A stretch of DNA of 64,000 nt from Dirofilaria immitis (Eukaryota; Nematoda; Chromadorea; Rhabditida; Onchocercidae): NCBI GenBank assembly GCA_024305405.1, contig JAKNDB010000098.1, positions 2,135,501-2,199,500 on the forward strand. Direction: 5' to 3'. Position 1 is the stretch's first letter; every line of letters begins with the position of its first letter. The notes under the pieces were generated by a model. That model ran no database searches, was not told the DNA's origin, and saw only the letters and a program-made list of their open reading frames with translations. Shown piece by piece: positions 1 to 15,000 of this stretch. A program made the position numbers and the translations under genes.

Positions 1-836
1 ATAAGCTAATTTAATATGCAATTTATTTTATAGTAATTAATTAATTTCAAGATTGTTTAAATTCATACGTACTAAATGAAGTAACATTGTGTCATATGTC
101 TTTAATATATTTTAATAATATAATTAAAATTATTTTAAATTATTCATTAATTCATGGATTATCTAAGTTTTTTACTTAATTCAAGAATTATTCGAGAATT
201 TTGATCTATAATTAGTTGAATTTATTAGTACATTTGGCATAATATGCCAACGGAATTAGCTGTATTTTTTTCCATTTAATATAGTAAAAATTATTTTAAA
301 TTATTTTTAATTATTGATTAACTCTTCGATTGTCCATAATAATTTGACAATCTGATCCATTGATCCATAATTAGATCTATAATTAGTTTTAGCATCATCA
401 ATAGCTCGAGAATTTTTATCCATAATTAATTGATCCATAATTAGATCGGTAATTAGTTTTATCATCATCAATAGCTCGAGAATTTTTATCCATAATTAAT
501 TGATCCATAATTAGATCTATAATTAGTTTTAGCATCATCAATAGTATCGTCAATAGTTCGAGAGAGTTTATAAATATGTTCCATTTAATATAGTGAAAAT
601 TATTTTAAATTATTTTATTGATTAATTCTTGGGTTGTCCAAATTTTTATCATCAATAACTCGAGAATGGTGATGCATAATTAGTTGATTTTATCATTATC
701 AATAATTCGAGAATTTTGATCGATAATTAGTTGAATTTATAAATATAAGATGCATTTGGTATAGCATGTTAAAGGAATTAGTTTTATTTTTTTATTAGTT
801 TTATTATAAATTTTTTCTTTCTTTTTCAATTTATAG
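1..836. other. AT-rich non-coding stretch, probably intron of the PTR gene
   Basis: No exon of the patched-related gene could be recognised here. The next exon begins at 837 after a T-rich TATAG acceptor with an open phase, so this stretch is most simply its upstream intron. It contains a 70-bp tandem repeat (361-545) and a looser duplication: the segment around 181-300 (ATTCGAGAATTTTGAT, then AATTAGTTGAA) recurs around 690-790. Confidence 0.5.
361..545. repeat. 70-bp tandem repeat, about 2.6 copies
   Basis: Copies start at 361, 431 and 501. Each begins TGATCCATAATTAGATC and contains CATCATCAATAGCTCGAGAA. The second copy differs by a few substitutions (GATCGGT for GATCTAT, TTATCATC for TTAGCATC). 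It lies in presumed intron and no function is evident. Confidence 0.9.
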
Positions 837-3800
837 TTTATTAGACAAATATTGTTCTACTTTGTGTACTACAACATTCTCATTGATTACTGTTGCTGGT
901 TTATTCTTGTATTGGTCAATTTCAATATACGGTACTGTTACTATCAATGTTGAATTGAAACCGGAATATTTGATTAAAAAAGATTCCGATATTGTCAAGG
1001 TAATTATAAACATATTATTGTTTATATGTAATATGAAATGTTTGAAGTCGAAAAAATTTATTTCAAACAATTATCATTTACAATTTATTTTCCTATTAAT
1101 AACTTGTTTAAAAATTATTTATGATTTTTTTTTTTGTTTTCATTTGATAATGCTTAAATTAAAAAGTTATCATTAAGGTATTACAATTACGAGATCAATA
1201 TATTATGCCATATTATGCACCAGCACTTATTTTCGTTGATAGACCAGGAAATATGGATGATCCTAAAAATGTTCATACGTTAAATCAAATCGTAAGTGCA
1301 TAAATAATTTTATTATACTTTGAATCACCAATTTCATCTTTGATTTGTTATTTCACGATAAACCAAGTAAAATAAAAAATTTTTGCAGCATAAGAAACAA
1401 ATTAATTAGTAAGATAAATATTTCAGAATTTATTTAATTAGATAAATCGTTATCATTTATTTTACTCGAGATTTACAACTTAATAACTCTTACTGCATCA
1501 CTTATCTTATTAATTCTGTAACATAACTTTTTGCCAAAAACTGATAATATACGATGCTACTAAAAATACACAATAAATTTAGTAAACAGTGTACGGAATA
1601 TTTTGTTTACTTCTTTAAATTAATTTTTAACAAAAAAAAAATTCATTTTACTAAATGTTTAATCGATGTATTTGATTAAAAAAGTTTAATCGATATATTT
1701 GATTAATTCATTTTACTAAATGTTTAATCGATATATTTGATTAAAAAAGATTCGAAATATTTTTGTTTAATTTTTTAAATTAATTTTAAACAAATAAAGT
1801 TCATTGAATTAACAAAGCGTTTTTAAACTTTTTCTCGAAATTAAGTATGAGATGACCTTGAATGAAATAAAGAATTACTTTTTTTTAATTTTCTACAGTA
1901 TCTCAATCATTTTGTCTTTTCTTTTCGATTTTCATAATGCAAAGAAAAAAAAGTAAATAAATTAGAAGATAAATTAATTTTAGGTAATTGATTTCGAAGT
2001 ATTACCAACTTCGGTAGGAAAATCAGGAACAGAATTTTGGCTAAGAGATTATTATGATTTCATTGATTCTTTAGAACGAATTTCATTGGATGGTTCAGCG
2101 GATTCTAATCCGTAAGCCATTTCATTTCTCATAATATGTGGGTGGGAATTTTTTTAATTTATTTACAATTGGAATTATCTAATACTGATGAAAACAGATA
2201 CAAATGATCGAAGAATTGTTATATTTTTTAATTCTTGAAATTTTAGTGATAGCGAAATGTACAAAAATGCGGATAGAAATTCAACAGCAATTAGCATTAA
2301 ACAACATGATCTAAAAAATTTCCTTGATTGGCCAGAATTTCGCCATTGGGATGGATTTTTACAATTTGATTTCGATGAATAGTTAGTTATTGTATTTACC
2401 TTTCCTTCATTTGATGTTATTATGATATATAGCAAACATATCTATGCTAATTATATCAATTTACAAAACTTTTTTGCTTCATTTGATAATTTCAAATTTT
2501 TATTTATTCCATATATATTTTAAGCAAACGATTCTATAAGTTAATTTTAATGGATGATATGCTAGTGTTTAAAAGATAAAATTTTGCAAATTAATCAATT
2601 GATAGAATTTTATTTTCAAATTTATGAATTTTGTTTATTTCTGCTTTAGTGGTGTAGAATATTTGAAAAGTTATTTCTTCAAGATATCATCACGCGCTGA
2701 TCTTAGAAAATGGTCCAATCGTGCTAAACTATTGAATCAATTACGAAATGTTGCAGATCGGGTATTTAAAAATTTATATAATTTTTTTCCGAAATCTAAC
2801 CTACCGTAATTTATTTTTTAAATTTATTATCATTTGTCAAATATTTCACTGATCAAAATTCAACTTTTTCTTTTTTTGTTTCGTATAGAAAAGCACAAAA
2901 AGTTGTAAAATATAGGGAAGTCGAGAAAATGCAAAAAAGTTAAAAAGCATAAAAAAGTTGTAAAATGAAGGAAAGTTTAAGAAAGCATGAAGACATCAAA
3001 AAACTACAAAAAGAAATTGAAACTTTTGAAGTTATTTCCAACAGACTTTTGATATTTCGCATTTTTTCATCTTTTTCATGTGCAATGAAAAAGTGCGATA
3101 AAAAAATGATAAAAAAAAGTGATCGAGAGTAGCGAATAGTTTTAAACTGATAGGAAGTAGAAGAGATTATGCTTGAAATAAGCTTCATACCAATCATAAG
3201 ATTGTGCACTATCAAATTAATAATTAATAATTGAGGATTTGCTATTTAATAACAATTTCTTTTATAATATGCAAAAAATATTTTGAATTTATAATTTTTA
3301 CAATTTTCTCAAAATTAAATTCTTTTTAAAATTTTTTCATTTTAATTAATAAATTTCAACATTTAATATATTTCTCAAATGTATAAAATTAATAAAATTA
3401 AATTTATCAATTATTTTTCAAATACTGCAAAGGAAAAAAAACCGACAATATAAATATTGGAATAATATTTTTGTAACAATTATTATTAAATTATTTCATG
3501 TTTTCAAACAGTAATCAATTTTTAATTCTTATATGATAATATCTCTTCTCTAAACAACGAATCTATTCGAAATACGAGATTTGAAAATTACAGTATCCGG
3601 AGCATGAAGTTTATGTTTTTGATGATGATGCAAAATTTCTGGATATAATTGGAACATTGCTATATCAGACAATTCAATCGTCTTTTTTACAGTGCTTTTT
3701 ATGATGTTTATTTGTTTTCTTTTATACCAAGCTATGGTGCTGTTTTTATCACTACCTTTTCGATTATAAGTATTTTCATTGGTAAGTTGAAAATTTAATC

Positions 3801-5301
3801 CTTTTTTTTTTTTTTTTGAAAAGAATCAAATGAATTTTGAAGGAATTAAAATTGGATTAATAATCAGTAAATTAATTGATTTAAAAAGTTTTTTTTTTTT
3901 TTTTAGATAAAATATTAAAGATACATTGGTTATAGGTGTATTTGGTATGTTATCAATATGGGATGTTGATTTAGATCCAATTGTTATGTCAGCTTTAATA
4001 ATGTCAATCGGTTTTAGTGTTGATATTCCAGCACATATCATTTATCATTTTTTTGCCGCTGGTTTGTTTGTCTTTTTTTTTTTTGAAAAAAAGTTTTAAT
4101 TCTATTTGTTATATTTTTAATTGTAATAATATTAGGGCAAAATATTTTTATTTTGAAAATTTCAATTAGTAATCATTCAATGATTTTAGATTTCATCATA
4201 ATTATTTAGGATTTAAAAATTTTTCTCTTTTATTTCTTACAAAAAAATAAGATTGATTAATTCATTTTTATAATTTTATTATAATTTTATTATATTATTC
4301 ACTAAGAAAATATGATTAAAAATTAATTAGATATTGGAATTTTCCACCTTTTTTTTCAAAACAATCATTAAATAATAATATTTATTTAGGTAATATTTAA
4401 TTACCTAATTTTTATGATTAATTCTTTTTTACTTCAATTATTTAAAGTATATTATTAATTGATTATTTAATTATCTGATTACTTTTATAAATTTTATTTA
4501 AATGTAACATAAATTTGTTCACGTATAATGAATATTTATCCCTTCTATGCTATACAGTTTTTATAGGCATGGAATTTGAAAACTTATCAATTCTGATTTC
4601 TACGAATTATCATACATTTTAGAAATATATTCTGGGAATATTGATAAGCTTTCGAAATAATGAAATTATATATGTTCAATTTTCCATTCATTATTTATAA
4701 AACTTTCGCATTTATTATGACTTTTTTAGGTCAAGATACAATTGAAGCTTCTCTTCAACATTGTCTTGGAACGATTGGATTTTCAGTTTTACAAGCTGCA
4801 ATCTCGACATTGCTTTGCTTATCCAGCATACAATTTAGTTGTCTTCGTATGGGTCATGTTCGTTTTAAAATATCTTTTCCTATAAATATCCTTCCCTTAT
4901 TTTAATTATCTTAATGTAGAATTAAAAACGAAAGATTTTAAAATTTTCATACTGCGAAACATTTTCAATTGAAAAAAAAAAGAATTAAATTTAATTTTTA
5001 CATAACAAATTCCTAAATTTTTTCAATTCATTTTTAGAAATATGTTTAATTGAAAAATTGTAAATTATAATCATATTTATTAGGTTTTGTGAAAACGATG
5101 GTATTGGTTGTAACAATTGGTTTTATACATGGTGTAGTTATAATACCGGTACTGTACAGTATCCTATCCCGTATTCAATTACCCGGACGAAAAGCATTAT
5201 TCAAAATTAATACTGTAACATCACCAAAAACTGTTACATCACCAGAAAATTTAAGTGTTACGCTTGCAATTGATGCAGAATTGAAAATTTCCATCCAATA
5301 A
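837..5301 (+). CDS. Patched-related (PTR family) membrane protein, C-terminal part; 5' end outside window
   Basis: Ten exons are read: 837-999, 1178-1291, 1984-2111, 2247-2381, 2650-2761, 3594-3781, 3936-4061, 4730-4846 and 5084-5301 (stop TAA 5299-5301), plus unseen upstream exons. All GT..AG junctions keep phase. The first exon carries a membrane segment followed by [16 protein letters not shown], typical of PTR proteins just before the second extracellular loop. The loop holds FWLRDYYDF and [16 protein letters not shown]. The second transmembrane block then contains [34 protein letters not shown] and [18 protein letters not shown], matching the patched/RND-type C-terminal bundle. PTR proteins are nematode relatives of Patched with roles in cuticle, moulting and membrane traffic; the exact role of this member is not known to me. 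Exon 3594-3781 needs two extra T (runs 3683-3688 and 3720-3723) to stay in frame. An AATAAA lies at 5651. Confidence 0.88.
3683..3723 (+). other. Two apparent 1-base frame breaks inside a PTR transmembrane exon
   Basis: As given, the exon reads ...[13 protein letters not shown] and then leaves frame at the six-T run 3683-3688. The middle segment reads [10 protein letters not shown] in a second frame. After the four-T run 3720-3723 the third frame gives [13 protein letters not shown]. Adding one T to each run joins all three and makes the exon phase (1) fit the next acceptor at 3936. PTR proteins have a continuous hydrophobic segment here. Confidence 0.75.
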
Positions 5302-6024
5302 GGAGTATCTTTTCTTTTTCTTTTTTGTTTTGAAGTTGATACTGATTTTTTTCACAGCAATTTTCTTTTTTTTTCGACAAATTTGTTGATTGTTTTTTTT
5401 TTTAAACAATTTTTTCTTTTGTTAACGATTAAGATTTATCGAAAGAGGATTAACGTTTAAGATTCTATTTTAATGATTCCAATTTTCTAATAATAATAAT
5501 TTTGTTAGTTTCTTTATATAAGAATTACATTTAAGATTCTATCTTAATGATTTCAATTTTCTACTATGAATAATTTTGTTAATTTCCTTATATAAATGAT
5601 TCTTCGATAAAAAAAAAAAAAAGAAAAAAGAAAGTAATGAAAATGAAACGAATAAATCCTCTTTAGATAAATCAATCAATAGGTATTTATTTAAAATTAT
5701 TCACAAAATGGCTACAAATATAAAAAAAAAATAATAATAATGTTACAGTAGCTGTACAATAGATGGAAAAAAAATTTTTTTCCTTCATAAAATTCAATTC
5801 AAAATATCATTATATCAATAAATTTGAGATACGCTGACAAAATGAACGTAACTAATTGTTGATATGATTCTTCGCTTCATGAAACTATGAAATTTTAAAA
5901 TTTCATATAGGAAAAAAAATTATTAGTTGCTGTCATCTTTTTCATTTTACATCCAAATTATAAATGATAAACCAAAATAGTTATTATACTCTTGTTAACA
6001 AATTCTTCATTTTCATTTTCATTT
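5302..6024. other. Intergenic region between convergent genes
   Basis: This holds the two 3' ends, PTR on plus and the melted homologue on minus. AATAAA-type signals for the PTR transcript occur at 5651 and near 5817. A degenerate duplication of about 75 bp is visible around 5455-5600 (ATTTAAGATTCTATCTTAATGATT-like units). No additional ORF looks real. Confidence 0.6.
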
Positions 6025-9000
6025 TTATCGTCCTTTATGAGCTTGAGCTACAGCTATCTGTAGGCATTGTATCCATTCTTCAGCTTTGCTTTGATCATTA
6101 GCCTATAATTTGCCAAAATTATTTTGATCAAAATTTTTATATTTCTCATAATTAGTAGCAATTTAAATTGAATATCAATCAATCAATTAATCAATCAATC
6201 AATCATTCTATCTTAATTCTATATTTTTAATGTGTAAATATTTCGAAAAAAAAAGCTCAAAAACACTTTTTAAAAATGGTGATATGCAAAGAGAGAGAGA
6301 GAGAGAGAAAAGAAATAAGTTGATTTTTTATTGTGATTTTTCTAAATTACAGATATGCTTTAAATTATTATTACTATTAAAATTATTATTAATAATATTG
6401 ATAAAAATGAATAAACTAAAAATTTCTTATTATGTATAGGCATTTGATTTATTTAACAAATTATTTCATTAGGAAACGAAATTAAATCGTTTGATTTATC
6501 AAAATTATTTTTGAAAGTTTAATACTTTCATTTAATGTATAGTAAATTAATAAATATAAAAAAATATATATATGGGTGAAATAAAAATTTATAGACGAAT
6601 TATTTTAAATAAATTTAAAATTTTGTAATTAGTATTGTTATTGCAATAACTTAATATCCATTATAATACAAATGGATTATTATCTATGTGTTCATTTCTC
6701 GTTTTTTTTTTTTTTTTTTAAATATTTGATGATTAAATGTGTATAAATTATTTGGATATCATATGTTATTAATTGATCATAAAATAATTCCTGCTAGTAA
6801 TATTAATTTACCTTTAAAACGTAGGAAATATCATCATCAGTAAATATCTCGAATGCTTTCGGTAATGATTTACGACTTTTCTTCCTTTACCAAGTGATTT
6901 CACGGAACGTATCTTTCGTAAATCAAGAGCTGGCGAGATAATTTTATTCTCTGCTGACTAAAAATTTGCATTATTGATAGACAGTTTGAATTTATTTGAT
7001 GTAATAATAATTTGAAATTAATTACATCAGAAAATTATCTTTCATTTAAATCTCTATCTAATGGTATAAAAATTTAGCATACATCTGAGGTTTCTTCTCG
7101 ACAAATTAATGCTGAACCGGATAATGTAAAATATTTCGTATGCCAACGTTTTAGAAATTTCCACCTTCCACGTTTCTCTTTTAGCTGACCTTCAAGAACT
7201 GGTAAATGCGGTGAATCTGGTCGCAAAATCGTTCTGTAAAGATCAATGATGGCATATATATAAAGAAAGATTAAAACTTATACTAGTTGTTTAATCAGTC
7301 AACATTATGATATACAACCTAAGAGATATAATCGTCTATAAGAACATTTCAAAAAATAATATCAAATAAGGAATATTATTATTTTACTTCAAAATTCTCA
7401 GCATGATCCAATTTGTTGAACCCATCATTTTAAATTCGAACTGATTCTGAGTAAAGCTATAAGTTTCTAATTAAGTATGGGCAATGTAATTACTTCATTT
7501 TAAAATGACATAAATTGTAATTAAGTAATAACCTGGCACGTTCCGGATGATTGCAACTAAAGCAAGACCATTTTTGCAATACCGTATTGTAGGAAAATGA
7601 ATCAAAATAACGAGCATCAAGAAGTTCTTTCAAAATTTGTTGCTGTTCCTAGAAGAAATGAGAAAACGTTATTTAAATATTATTTATGCTATGATTTAGC
7701 CAACGGATGAAAAAAATAAAGTCCGAATTTTAGAAGAATGTTGAAATGTAGATTTGCTTAAAACATTCATCCGAAATACTCAGAAAGCAAACCTTATGAG
7801 CCGGAAATGCAGAAGTTACAAGTTCTAAAAATGGACGATTTCGAGTCTGTGCAGAAGGAAGAGAGCTCCAACAATTTGATAATATCTGATATGTTTCAGA
7901 ACATTGGGCAATTACTTGACCGGTTGTTTCAATACTTATCGCTTCCATCTAAATCAATTATTAATAAATCAATATAATAAAGTATTAGTACTTTTGAATA
8001 TGAAGAAAGCAAAAATTTTCCTAATTATTGAAAAAATTTCTCGGTATTCCTGCAAATTTTTTTTCTTGAAAATATCTCATTAAAATAAGAATTATCAAAG
8101 ATACAATAAATGGATGTCAAATATTCGAAAAAATTTCCGATTGATAAATTAAATTTAAACTTTATTACTAAAGTTAATGCTTCTGGAAATAATTGCATTT
8201 AAACTTTATCTATTTTTTTAAATAAAATAATGCAAATATTAAAAAAAAAATGACGTATAAATTTATTGATCAATATAACCGAATCATTTCATAATAATGA
8301 TTACCTGTAAATTATCTGTAAAAAAATTACATTACCTGTAAAAACATTAGATGAAGCCATATAGGAGCAACATGTGTTTTAAAACTAAAAAGTTGATTTG
8401 AATCATATATACAATGATCATCGGCTACTTGACATCGAAAATGAACCCGTATTCGATATTTTGCTCCTGAAAAAATTATAACATTTTAAATGTTAAAAAA
8501 TAAATTTTTCAAAAAGCTAAATTAAAATGTAATTTTTAAAAAAAAAAAAATGAAATATTATATACCTTTATTACCTTCACCAATACAAAGTATTGGTATT
8601 GGATATGTTTTATTGATATTATGAATATAATTTTGTATTTTACTCCGACGATGATCGACAAATTGCAATACTACATCTCCACGATCCATTATATCCTGTA
8701 AATATGTGTATTTTTTTTTGTCCTATTTTAGAACAAATAAAATTGAATTACGTTTAGTGAAATATTATATACCTTTGAATTATGTTTAGTGTTAAAAATG
8801 AGATTAATATCTTTAAAAATTGAATTTTTTCAAGTAAATAGTTTATGGAAAGGTGATTACTAGTGATAAGTTTAGTTCCATCTTTTGCATACCTTTATCA
8901 TTAAATAATATGCTATGATGAATTTCAGAGAGTATTTGCCAGATTTTCCACTCACAAAATTTATTTGCCTTAAATAAAAATTTATCTGATAATTTTCATT

Positions 9001-12000
9001 TTTACTTGAAATCATAAAAATAAAAATCAAATCAAACCAAATTTTGTATTTGCTCTTGTTCATATGTGGTAATATTATCTGTTGATACAGCATCACTTGT
9101 TGCAGTAGTATTTGTTGCTGTTCCAGCATGACTTGTTGATAAAAGATCATCCAAAGTTGAGAGTTGTTGTATCGTTGGAGCTGAGCTTCCGATAGCTAAT
9201 TTAGAAGTAGCTGAGCCACCATTTACAGGAAACGTAGTTTCAGTAATTGCTTTTACATTTCTGGAGGTACCACTAGCAACAATAGTTGGAGCAGCTGGTG
9301 TCGTTATTGTGATAGCCGGTCGTCCAACTATTGATGATGGTATCCATTGTGAAGCATTCATTCGACGTTGATGCATTGCAACTGGACGTACTCGTCCATC
9401 TTTACCCATCTATAAAATTTTGATGGCAATCAACATAATATTCGCATTATATATACCCAAATAATTTTCAAGGACGATGCAATAGAAAGGAATAGTTATG
9501 TGTGACAAACAGATTTCATCAAATGCCGTTATCATTATCTACTTTCGTACATCCTCTGAAAAGATCTTTTTATTATTTTTCACTCTTACTCTGTTATGAA
9601 GCTTAAATATTTGATGCAAATACAACCTGTACAGCAGTAGGTAATAATGGTGAAGGGATCGTTTGTTGTTGCATTGCTTGACATTTTGGTGGTTGATAAG
9701 ATGGTGGGGGACATATCGGTACAAATGCGATACCATCACAACGTCGATTACTTTGTGATGACATTATGGATAGCGGAGAATTGCGTGATGTTGTTTCAAC
9801 AATGGCTATATTTTCACTACAAGATATTTTCAGTTATTGTTGAATTATCTTATAAAAGTTAGCTTAAAAATTTAGTTAGCTTAAAATTTTAATCTATCTA
9901 ATGGAAAAAAAAATTGAAAAAATAAGGAATTTTATGCTCAACCAATTTAAAATAATAATTCAAAATATTTAAAGATTACTTTTTCTGACATAAATATTAA
10001 GGATGCGGAATTCTATTTGACTGAGGGCTGAATAGTTAATACGAAATTTATGCAAAAGGGAGATAATAATGATGACCGATTCTAGTTGTATTAAGCACCT
10101 GGAAATCTCTACTACTTTCCTGAACTCCTTGTGAACATATTTTATTATAGTCAGACTAAATTAATTTTTAGAAATGAGAACTGTTTTATTCGCTGCTCGT
10201 AATCTTAATGTTGTATATATATATATAAATTTTTGATTTCAACAAATAAAAGTAAATACCAACATGTAGGGATTCAAGCTACCGTATGATCGACTAGTTT
10301 GATTAATAAGAGAGCAACTTGATCGTAATCTGCTACACATATATGCATTTGCTAAATTTTCAGTATTCTTATCAAGTTCTTGTGCTGAGAGCTCCGCCGA
10401 ATCACTAATATTTACTGTTGTGCGAACACCGCTGAGATATTTAAATATTATTGAGTTTTGTTAATTATTTCAAAAATTTTTTAAAAACGAGTAAAAAGCA
10501 AAAGAAAACTTAAAATTAAACTAAATTCAACCTAAGCATGAATCATCATTATTTTTGCAGATGAATTTAATATGTATCATCGATCATAAAATCATGCTTA
10601 AAAATACACAGTATATGTAAATATTAGCTTGAATAAAGAAAAATGTATAACATATGTAAACGATGATTCGAATCAGACGCATGAATCATTTTTGATTGAT
10701 ATATAACACATTTATGCGAAAAAAAACTATACACTTCTACTTTTATCTCGTTTCCTTTACTTAATCATTTTCTCTAAAATACTTCAATTTCAAAAACGTA
10801 TCATTCTAATATAAGTTATAACAAAATTTCAATAATAGTAAAAGATTAATGAAGGAGAAAAGAATATAGGAATGAAGATGAAATACTGTATAAATGTGCA
10901 AAAGAAGAAATTACCTTGAAATGATTGGGGCATCAATCTTGGAGGATAATTTAGAGACGAGAGAATCGTCAGAATGTTCTACACCTGTATTATTAGCAAT
11001 ATTGATCACCGTTGTATCTTCATGGCATTCTGCTGTTGGATAGAAATAACTGTTTCTGAATCAATAATAATAAAATATTTTTTTAAGTCAATTTTCCATT
11101 GATTTTTTATTTTGGTAACTAATTAATCTTTCCCTAATCTCATAAAATATCATTCGTGCAGATATAAAAACAGATCGAATTTTAGAATCCCAGTTTAATT
11201 CATAAATCTTTCTTTTTCTTGAAAAATAATTGGAATAGGAAAAAACAGGAAGGAGAAGATGAAAGAACATTCTTAACAATATTAAACAGTAGTTCTTCTT
11301 TATCATTTGTTACATAACTTATAGTTATCTTAAACGAGAGTCAAAGAAGTGAAATAATCTTGCTCGAATATGTAGCATTCAAATAACATTTTATAAACTA
11401 TACGATCATATTTCTTTTCTTGTATAAATTAATCTCTTGTAATATAGTTAACAAAATTAATTCTTGTGCCTTTAATGTATGCTTTATTTAATCTTTAATA
11501 AATACTTTTTTTTTTACTTTTCTTGATCACATCTTTTAGCATCTGAATAGCTAAATTTCTGGCTATTATTTTAATAATATCCATGTTTTTGTGGTAATTG
11601 TAGTTGATGTTATTAATGTTTTTAATGATAGCGCTGTTACTACTGGTACGTTTATCTTTTTATTATGAATACAGTTTATTTTCGCATCAATAAAAATCAA
11701 AAAGCATTTCACTACAAAAATGGATAATTCTTACAATAGCTGAACTTTTCACAGCTTTAGAAATTAGAATAACGACATATAAATATATATATATATATAT
11801 ATAATAACCACTAGCAAAAAAACTTTTCTGGAGAATAAAACCTACTAGAGAAGCAGCAACAAACCTGCTAAGTGCTCGAATTCTTGCGCAAACAGCTGAT
11901 GTAGCAGGACGTGTTTCTGGTATGGAACGTATAAAAGCAAGATGAGGATGTACTGCAGCTGGAAAACATTCTGCTACACCTGTAATTCATTCTCATTAGT

Positions 12001-15000
12001 GAAATCATTATCATAAAAAGAACTATATAGTTCGTTGAAAAAGTACAGCAATAACGAGAAAAGCAAAAATTTGTATCTAATGATTTTTGATGCATTATTT
12101 AAAACAATCCTGTGATTTTTGGATGCAATATTTAAAACAAGGCAAGATAGATAAGGAAATTGATAGAAAGATTTTTTTCTGCATAACTTTTGCCTTTTCT
12201 ACGTTATCAATCAATTTTCTTCCTGTATCATATGAGATCTTGCTCCATGTTTAGTTTTTCGTCGAAAAACCAAAATAATTTATAACCTAGATATATCCAA
12301 ATAATCATATCATTTTTATCTAACATAACCGAATGTTACGATATTTAATGTACACAAACTATTAACCTAAAATTCTCGCCTTTTTTTCCTTATAACAAAA
12401 CTTATGCGCAATATTTAAAATGTTGAAAAATCTATGCTAAATATTGCAATGATTGAAGCTTTTGCATATATTTGAATATTGTCCAATCTTTCATTCTTTG
12501 TTCTAATAACCCGTCTATTATAAAGACCAAGGATTACTGATATAAAAATGAGCTTCTTGCTATCAAATGGTATATTTCAAGCAGTGGTTACTCAGTGAAG
12601 CAACATAGTGGTAGTCGTTTGTTATTTCCCACTCTTGTTTCATTCGGTAATTCGCTTGTTTTGTTCAAAACGTAGTTATTTCTTAATTATCGAAGTTTGA
12701 GATACAAAAGAAGTTGTTTCCCTAATATATTTTCCTAATGATATATAAGAATAAATAATATAGACTGAATTCATTAATTTTAAATGAATAAAATTTTCAG
12801 ATAATCTAAGAGTAAAAATAGTGTAACGCAATTTAAAATACTTCAAAGTTTGCAATATCTTTTGTCATATTTCGCTTTAAAACTATTACTATTATTTTTT
12901 CCATCCATAGTTAAATTAATAGAAACAATATTTATACCTTCAATTTCTTTAAGTATTGTTGGAAGGGAACCAGAAAGTTGAGAACTCATCGTTATCAGAT
13001 CATCTACTACAATATTTGCTGTATCACTATCATTTCTTCCAATAACGCCAATTATTTTAGCCATTGTTGCAAGAGTATTGTCCGAATCTGCTACTCTGTA
13101 AACTATCGCTACATTTATTTTGTATTCTATAATTCAACGATAGCCATATAATAATAAAATTAAATTTAAAAAAGAAGAGAAATGACATGAATTTTTATTT
13201 CTTCATCATATTCTTTTTCAGCAAGTATTAGTTAATTAAGTAATTAGAGTTGGAAAAAAACGAACTGGACTAACTTAGCAGCTTGGCGTAATGCATCCAG
13301 GTGTGGAACCAAAGCAAATGTTCGATTCAGTGAGATAAGCGATAAGAAAATGTGAAGGACAGCAGTGCGGGTAGGTGGGTGAAAAAGAAAAATGTCGAGA
13401 TCATCCAGATATTTGAGAATTAGCTAAAATTATTTCAGCTAAATTGTTTTTCAAATATTTAATAGCACAAAAAATGCTAAAATGCTATAATATCAAACAA
13501 TTAATAATTGTTTCTCCTTATTATTTGCAAATGAGCAATGTTGTTAGAAAATTATGCATATAATTATGTGATGTTAGTTTATTATTATTATTATTATTAT
13601 TATTTTCAATTAGCATCATAAATTGTATTAAATTTTTACAGTGCAGTTATAGTTATTTATAAGAAGAAGATGTAAATAATTATTTATAATAAACGTTGCA
13701 AAATATAAGTGTATGAAATTATTCAATATAAAATGCATTTAATGTTGCAATCGATGAATTGAAATTAAATAAAAATGCTTGTGAAGACGAAATAAGAATC
13801 AAGCTTGCTTGTTATGATTAAATAAGTAACTTAATTTTCATAACTTAATTTTCACAGGCTCATTTTTTTGGTGACGATTACTTGTCATGTCATTTATTAC
13901 AACGTTTCACAATAAAATATAGATTTAGGATTCACTACTCTAAGTTACTAAATAGAACGAAATAAATGATTTGCATATTAATTAAGTAGTGCATGTCATC
14001 TAGACTACCTAAGAGTTCAGTATCGAAATTTAAAAAATTTTAGTTTCGTTTTCAATTCAACTGCATAGAGCTTTATTCAGAGGATATCGATTCAATTTAA
14101 TTTTTTTCTCAATAAGCTTTTTGCAAGATTTTAGCATAAAATAAAGCTATTAGGCTTGATGATCAAGTTAATTTTTACAATTTCTCGGGAGAAAATAAGC
14201 TATCAATGCTTCAGATAATTTAACTTCATCCGTTCATATAGCATTATAATAGCTTGTTTAAAGCTTAAAAATAATTTTGCATTACTCTTCGATATTGTCC
14301 ATACATTGCTATTCCTTGATCAAAAAAAAATGAAATTTATTGGAACTTTTCATTCTAGGAAATTGAAAGAAATTAAGCTTAGCATTCTGATAACTTACAT
14401 CGGGATTAGCGTTGGCAACCATTGATGTAAATTGTAAGATGGACAGACGTTCTGATTGATCCGTTTCTTCATTTTTAAGTAATTTGAGAATTTGCGGAAA
14501 ATGAGCATGGAACGGTTCACGATTCTCCGGATACAGCTGCGGAATTACCCTCACCAATGAAAAGTTGCCTAAATTTTTTTGTTCAAGTGAACGAATATTG
14601 ATACATAATTCGTATTATGATGATAAAGTTGATAATATACCTGTATAATCTTAATGCATTGTAGAAATTTTAAAAAGTTAAAAATTTTTATGGAAAAAGG
14701 AAAAGACTTTGATATTTAATTGAATTACACACTATTTATTATTTTCACTTAAATTTACTACAAAAAGAAAATTATTTTAAAGCCACAGATGTTCGGTATA
14801 ATCAAAAGAAAGCTCGAACAAATTAATTTCGTTAAAAAAAAAAAAAAAAACGAAACGAAAATCATTAAAATTGAACGTTAGTAGAAATAATTTCTTAACT
14901 CGCAATTTTTTTTTTTGCAAATATAAAAGGGTGTTGAAAACTGTAATTTTTTTGTAAAAAATTAAATTCGATGAATAATTATCCTAATATTTCATTCATT

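Noticed and set aside
831..1070. Minus-strand ORF opposite the first PTR exon
   Set aside because: Shadow of the real plus-strand exon 837-999, which has splice sites and family similarity.
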